This document shows, piece by piece, positions 7,042 to 9,426 of a stretch of DNA of 9,426 nucleotides. Source of the stretch: Candidatus Methylomirabilis sp. (GTDB taxonomy: Bacteria > DYJV01); contig DYJV01000075.1 in NCBI GenBank assembly GCA_020722945.1, forward strand, positions 1-9,426, read 5' to 3'. The notes beneath the pieces were generated by a model. It made no database searches. It had not been told where the DNA came from and saw only the letters and a list, made by a program, of their open reading frames with translations. A program made the position numbers and the translations under genes. The stretch's first letter is position 1. Every line of letters starts with the position of its first letter.

Positions 7042-7862
7042 TATAAATATTTTCTTGTTAACTCTTTTAATTGTTCACGCTCATTAATGAAACGCTCCTT
7101 CATACCCATAAGCCAATCTCTATGTTTAAGGGTAGCCTCTCTTGAACCGTAAAATATATCACCATTTTCAATATGAATATTGAACTCCCCATTTTCAAAA
7201 ACTATTTTACCCTTGTTTTTACAGACAAGACATCTGACACTATTATATTCAAGAAATTCAAAATATTTACTTCCACAGATATTACAGTGGTTAGTGAAGA
7301 GTTTATTTTCATCTACTTTATTCAAAAATAATTTTTGGGCAAGTGATTTTATAGTATCTCTATTATCTTGAGAAAGAAGTATCTCACCCGGCAAAGCTCC
7401 ATACAAAATAGCACTGCCGACTACATCCAAATTGAGTGCCCTTGCAGTAACTCTCAAAGCAAGATCAACATAACCTTCTCCACCATTTTTAACACCAGCA
7501 GTAGTAATAAGAATTGAAGGTTTATTGTAAATATCTTCAAAGTAACCATAAAAGGTAAGGAACCTATCTATCATCAGCTTAAAACTGCTGTTGGGTCCCA
7601 AAAAATAACTTGGAACAGCAAATATCAAAGCATCTGCTTGCTTAATTTTATCTATTAAAATAGAAAAGTCATCTTGAATTTTACAATTCCCATGATTAAA
7701 AAGACAGCTATAGCAAGCTACACAAGGCTTGATATTATATTTTGAAACATTGACAAAATCAAGTTCAAACTCTTCTCTGATATTGTTTGCTATCTCTTTT
7801 ATGGCAATTTCACAATTACCAAGTTTACGTGGAGAAAAAGAAAATCCAGCTACTTTTTTCAT
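7041..7862 (-). CDS. Iron-sulfur flavoprotein-like NAD(P)H-FMN reductase family protein with C-terminal zinc ribbon
   Basis: The N-terminal 180 or so residues have the flavodoxin-like FMN reductase fold: an N-terminal strand followed by an SPRKLGNC phosphate loop, and AVPSYFLGP (82-90), which is where the family contacts the flavin. C47, C50, C53 and C60 form the compact C-x2-C-x2-C-x6-C motif of iron-sulfur flavoproteins (Isf), which carry a [4Fe-4S] cluster next to FMN and pass electrons in anaerobes. Residues 193-214 add two CxxC pairs (C193/C196, C211/C214), a zinc-ribbon or rubredoxin-like knuckle outside the usual Isf unit. The last 30 residues are charged and helical. The ATG has AGAGGG about 6 nt upstream. 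It is the first gene of the block and its stop overlaps the larC start. Electron transfer is likely; the substrate cannot be inferred. Confidence 0.85.
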   Translation of the reverse strand: MKKVAGFSFSPRKLGNCEIAIKEIANNIREEFELDFVNVSKYNIKPCVACYSCLFNHGNCKIQDDFSILIDKIKQADALIFAVPSYFLGPNSSFKLMIDRFLTFYGYFEDIYNKPSILITTAGVKNGGEGYVDLALRVTARALNLDVVGSAILYGALPGEILLSQDNRDTIKSLAQKLFLNKVDENKLFTNHCNICGSKYFEFLEYNSVRCLVCKNKGKIVFENGEFNIHIENGDIFYGSREATLKHRDWLMGMKERFINEREQLKELTRKYL

Positions 7863-7958
7863 AGTGCCCTCTTGATAAAAAAATAGAATAGGAAAAAATT
7901 AATAGTATATTTTAAAATTAATTGCAAGAAGTTTTATTTTGAGTTATGAATTTAAAGC
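7863..7958. promoter_or_regulatory. Divergent promoter region between the five-gene block and the phosphatase gene
   Basis: This 96-nt, strongly A+T-rich gap separates two divergent start codons and must carry both promoters unless one lies inside a gene. Leftward, TATACT (minus strand, 7909-7904) is a good -10 box about 40 nt before the flavoprotein start, but no good -35 box lies 17 nt upstream of it. Rightward, TTGCAA (7922-7927) and TATGAA (7945-7950) are spaced by 17 nt, each matching four of six consensus bases; TATATT (7906-7911) is an alternative -10. ATTAAT, itself a palindrome, occurs on both sides of the -10 area and could be an operator. Position is a strong argument, the exact boxes are weak. 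Confidence 0.5.
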
Positions 7959-9194
7959 ATGATTGTATATAATGATTCATTCATCCAAAATATCCTTAAT
8001 ATTCTCAAAACTATCAATTCAACAATTGATTTTGATACTCTTTTCAATAAAATAGTTAATTCAATAAGAGATTTTCTTAATGTTGAAAGGTGTTCATTAT
8101 TTATAGTTGACACCCAAAATATGACATTGTGGAGTAAAGTAGCTCAAGATCTCGAAATAAAACAGATAATCCTTCCGATAGGAGAAGGCTTGGTAGGAAG
8201 CTGTTACATCGAAAAAGAGATAATCATTGTCAATGACCCTTATAATGACAAAAGATTTTGCACAGATGTTGACAAACAGACACAATTTATTACCAAATCT
8301 TTACTATGCTACCCTCTGAAAAACCTTGAAGGTGAGGTAATTGGAGTTTTAGAATTAATTAACAAGATAGATGGTTCATTTTCCCAAAAAGACACAGAGC
8401 TCCTCGATATCCTCTCCCAACATCTCAACATTGCACTTAACAACTCTATATATTTCAAAGAGTCTCTTGAAAAGAGGAAGATGGACACAGAGCTCTCAAT
8501 AGCCAAAAATATACAGGAGAAGTTCTTACCACACTCTGTTCCACATATAGATAATCTTGAGATTGTTTGCAAAAATATTCAGTGCAATTTTGTAGGGGGA
8601 GATTATTACGACCTATTCAAAATCGATCAGGATAACACCCTTATTCTTATAGCAGATGTTAGCGGACATGGGATATCCTCAGCTCTTATAATGACAAATT
8701 TCCATGCAGCAATCAGAATGCAAAATTATAAAAACAATTCACTTAAACAAATTATCAGCCATCTTAATGATTTTATTTATGATACAGTAGAAAATGAAAA
8801 GTATATTACATGCTTCATAGGAATTTATAATTCAAAATTGTGTGAGATAAACTTTGTAAATGCCGGACATTTACCACCACTGATACTCCGAGGTAACGAT
8901 GTTATAACCTTAGAAACGACAGGTATCCCAATTGGTCTTTTCCCAGATTACAAAGATTTTGAGGAGGAGAAATTTACTTTTAACAGGGGTGATCTTTTTA
9001 TCTTATACACAGATGGCATTACAGAAGCAGCAAATGGGAGTGATATGTTTGGAATTGAAAGATTGATAGCCACAATAAAAAAACATGGGAAATCAGATAT
9101 CCAAACAATATCAGATTCTATCATAAATGAAGTAAAAATTTTTACAGAAACACAAGAGGATGACATCACCTTAATTGTAAGTCATATAAACTAA
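7959..9194 (+). CDS. GAF-domain PP2C (SpoIIE/RsbU-type) serine phosphatase
   Basis: The 411-residue protein has no membrane segment. Residues about 20-160 form a GAF domain (NVERCSLFIVD, the GEGLVGSCY strand and a C-terminal helix), a sensor for a small ligand or redox state. A charged helical linker (about 165-190, ending in the AKNIQEKFLP segment common before this phosphatase domain) leads into a PP2C-type phosphatase. Its metal-binding acidic residues are all present: GGDYYD (D215, D218), ADVSGHG (D233), YTDGITE (D352) and DDITLIV (D401, D402). Enzymes of this architecture usually dephosphorylate an anti-sigma factor antagonist in a partner-switching pathway, or another phosphoserine protein. 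No kinase or antagonist gene is in the window. An in-frame TAA lies one codon before the start, so the ATG at 7959 is the first possible ATG; it has no clear Shine-Dalgarno, unlike its neighbours. Fold and activity are sure, target unknown. Confidence 0.93.
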   Translation: MIVYNDSFIQNILNILKTINSTIDFDTLFNKIVNSIRDFLNVERCSLFIVDTQNMTLWSKVAQDLEIKQIILPIGEGLVGSCYIEKEIIIVNDPYNDKRFCTDVDKQTQFITKSLLCYPLKNLEGEVIGVLELINKIDGSFSQKDTELLDILSQHLNIALNNSIYFKESLEKRKMDTELSIAKNIQEKFLPHSVPHIDNLEIVCKNIQCNFVGGDYYDLFKIDQDNTLILIADVSGHGISSALIMTNFHAAIRMQNYKNNSLKQIISHLNDFIYDTVENEKYITCFIGIYNSKLCEINFVNAGHLPPLILRGNDVITLETTGIPIGLFPDYKDFEEEKFTFNRGDLFILYTDGITEAANGSDMFGIERLIATIKKHGKSDIQTISDSIINEVKIFTETQEDDITLIVSHIN

Positions 9195-9197
9195 CTA

Positions 9198-9426
9198 TTA
9201 ATCACCAAACAATAAACTAAAATCATCTTTTAAAATTTGCTCCCTATTAATAATTTTTATCCTATTTCCTAATGCCCTCTCGATATAATTCTCGTTGATA
9301 TCTTCATCAAGAGTAAAGATGTAAGCTTTTGCAGACAAACCAAAATCATTCTTCAAAGAGGAGAGTTTATAAATTGTATCAGGAAGAAAATTCCTATTAT
9401 TTACTGAATCGTAATTGGAAGTCTTG
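9198..9426 (-). CDS. C-terminal end of an unrecognised protein (5' end outside window)
   Basis: On the minus strand one frame is open from the right edge to a TAA at 9198-9200, giving 75 C-terminal residues. They are hydrophilic, rich in Asn, Asp, Ile and Lys, and appear folded as alternating strands and helices: a strand-like AKAYIFTLDEDI, a helix-like NENYIERALG, then IKIINREQILKDD and the terminal LLFGD. I do not recognise the family. Codon choice is A+T-rich like the neighbours. The gene is convergent with the phosphatase gene, the two stop codons being 3 nt apart, with no hairpin between them. The other two minus-strand frames close within a few codons of the edge or are broken by stops, so this one is the best candidate for a real gene end. 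Confidence 0.6.
   Translation of the reverse strand, partial: KTSNYDSVNNRNFLPDTIYKLSSLKNDFGLSAKAYIFTLDEDINENYIERALGNRIKIINREQILKDDFSLLFGD

Noticed and set aside
1-9426. CRISPR array, tRNA, rRNA, intact insertion sequence or prophage
   Set aside because: I saw no regularly spaced direct repeats, no cloverleaf-like segment with a CCA end, no rRNA-like sequence, and no transposase, integrase or phage structural protein.

Overview
The window is AT-rich and densely coded, with genes on both strands, good Shine-Dalgarno sites before most genes, and an A/T-heavy codon third position. It is clearly bacterial. The gene set (multi-Cache membrane sensor, GAF-PP2C phosphatase, AhbC-like radical SAM enzyme, [4Fe-4S]-type PurF, LarC, Fe-S flavoprotein) suggests an anaerobic, cofactor-rich, environmentally responsive organism. 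A Deferribacteres-like or similar anaerobe would fit, but that is an impression; nothing here fixes the taxonomy.

Layout, left to right. (1) Positions 1-1681, minus strand: a large transmembrane sensor running off the left edge, with three successive Cache-type repeats between two membrane helices, then HAMP; the output domain is outside the window. (2) Positions 1682-2598: about 0.9 kb with no convincing intact gene. Its middle (about 1840-2400) is visibly richer in G+C than its surroundings. It holds a possible decayed gene start with a good ribosome binding site, a 9-bp tandem repeat and several short inverted repeats. (3) Positions 2599-7862, minus strand: a compact five-gene block transcribed in the order Fe-S flavoprotein, larC, purF, ahbC-like, cobO-like. 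Gaps are -1, 67, 54 and 2 nt, so it is probably an operon. (4) Positions 7863-7958: a short divergent promoter region. (5) Positions 7959-9194, plus strand: a GAF-PP2C (RsbU/SpoIIE-type) phosphatase. (6) Positions 9198-9426, minus strand: the C-terminal end of an unrecognised gene entering from the right, convergent with the phosphatase and only 3 nt from it.

The five-gene block is mostly about cofactors: a late siroheme-to-heme step (AhbC), adenosylation of corrinoids (CobO), and nickel insertion into the nickel-pincer nucleotide (LarC), plus an Fe-S flavoprotein of unknown substrate. PurF, the first committed enzyme of purine synthesis, sits in the middle and is the odd member. None of the partner genes of these pathways (ahbA/B/D, larB/larE, other cob genes) is in the window, so each is a pathway fragment. 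The two outer genes are signal transduction proteins. I see no tRNA, rRNA, CRISPR, intact insertion sequence or phage gene. I do not find strong evidence of a wholly new system; the best candidates for a second look are the gene-poor G+C-richer relic at 1840-2400 and the flavoprotein-LarC coupling.
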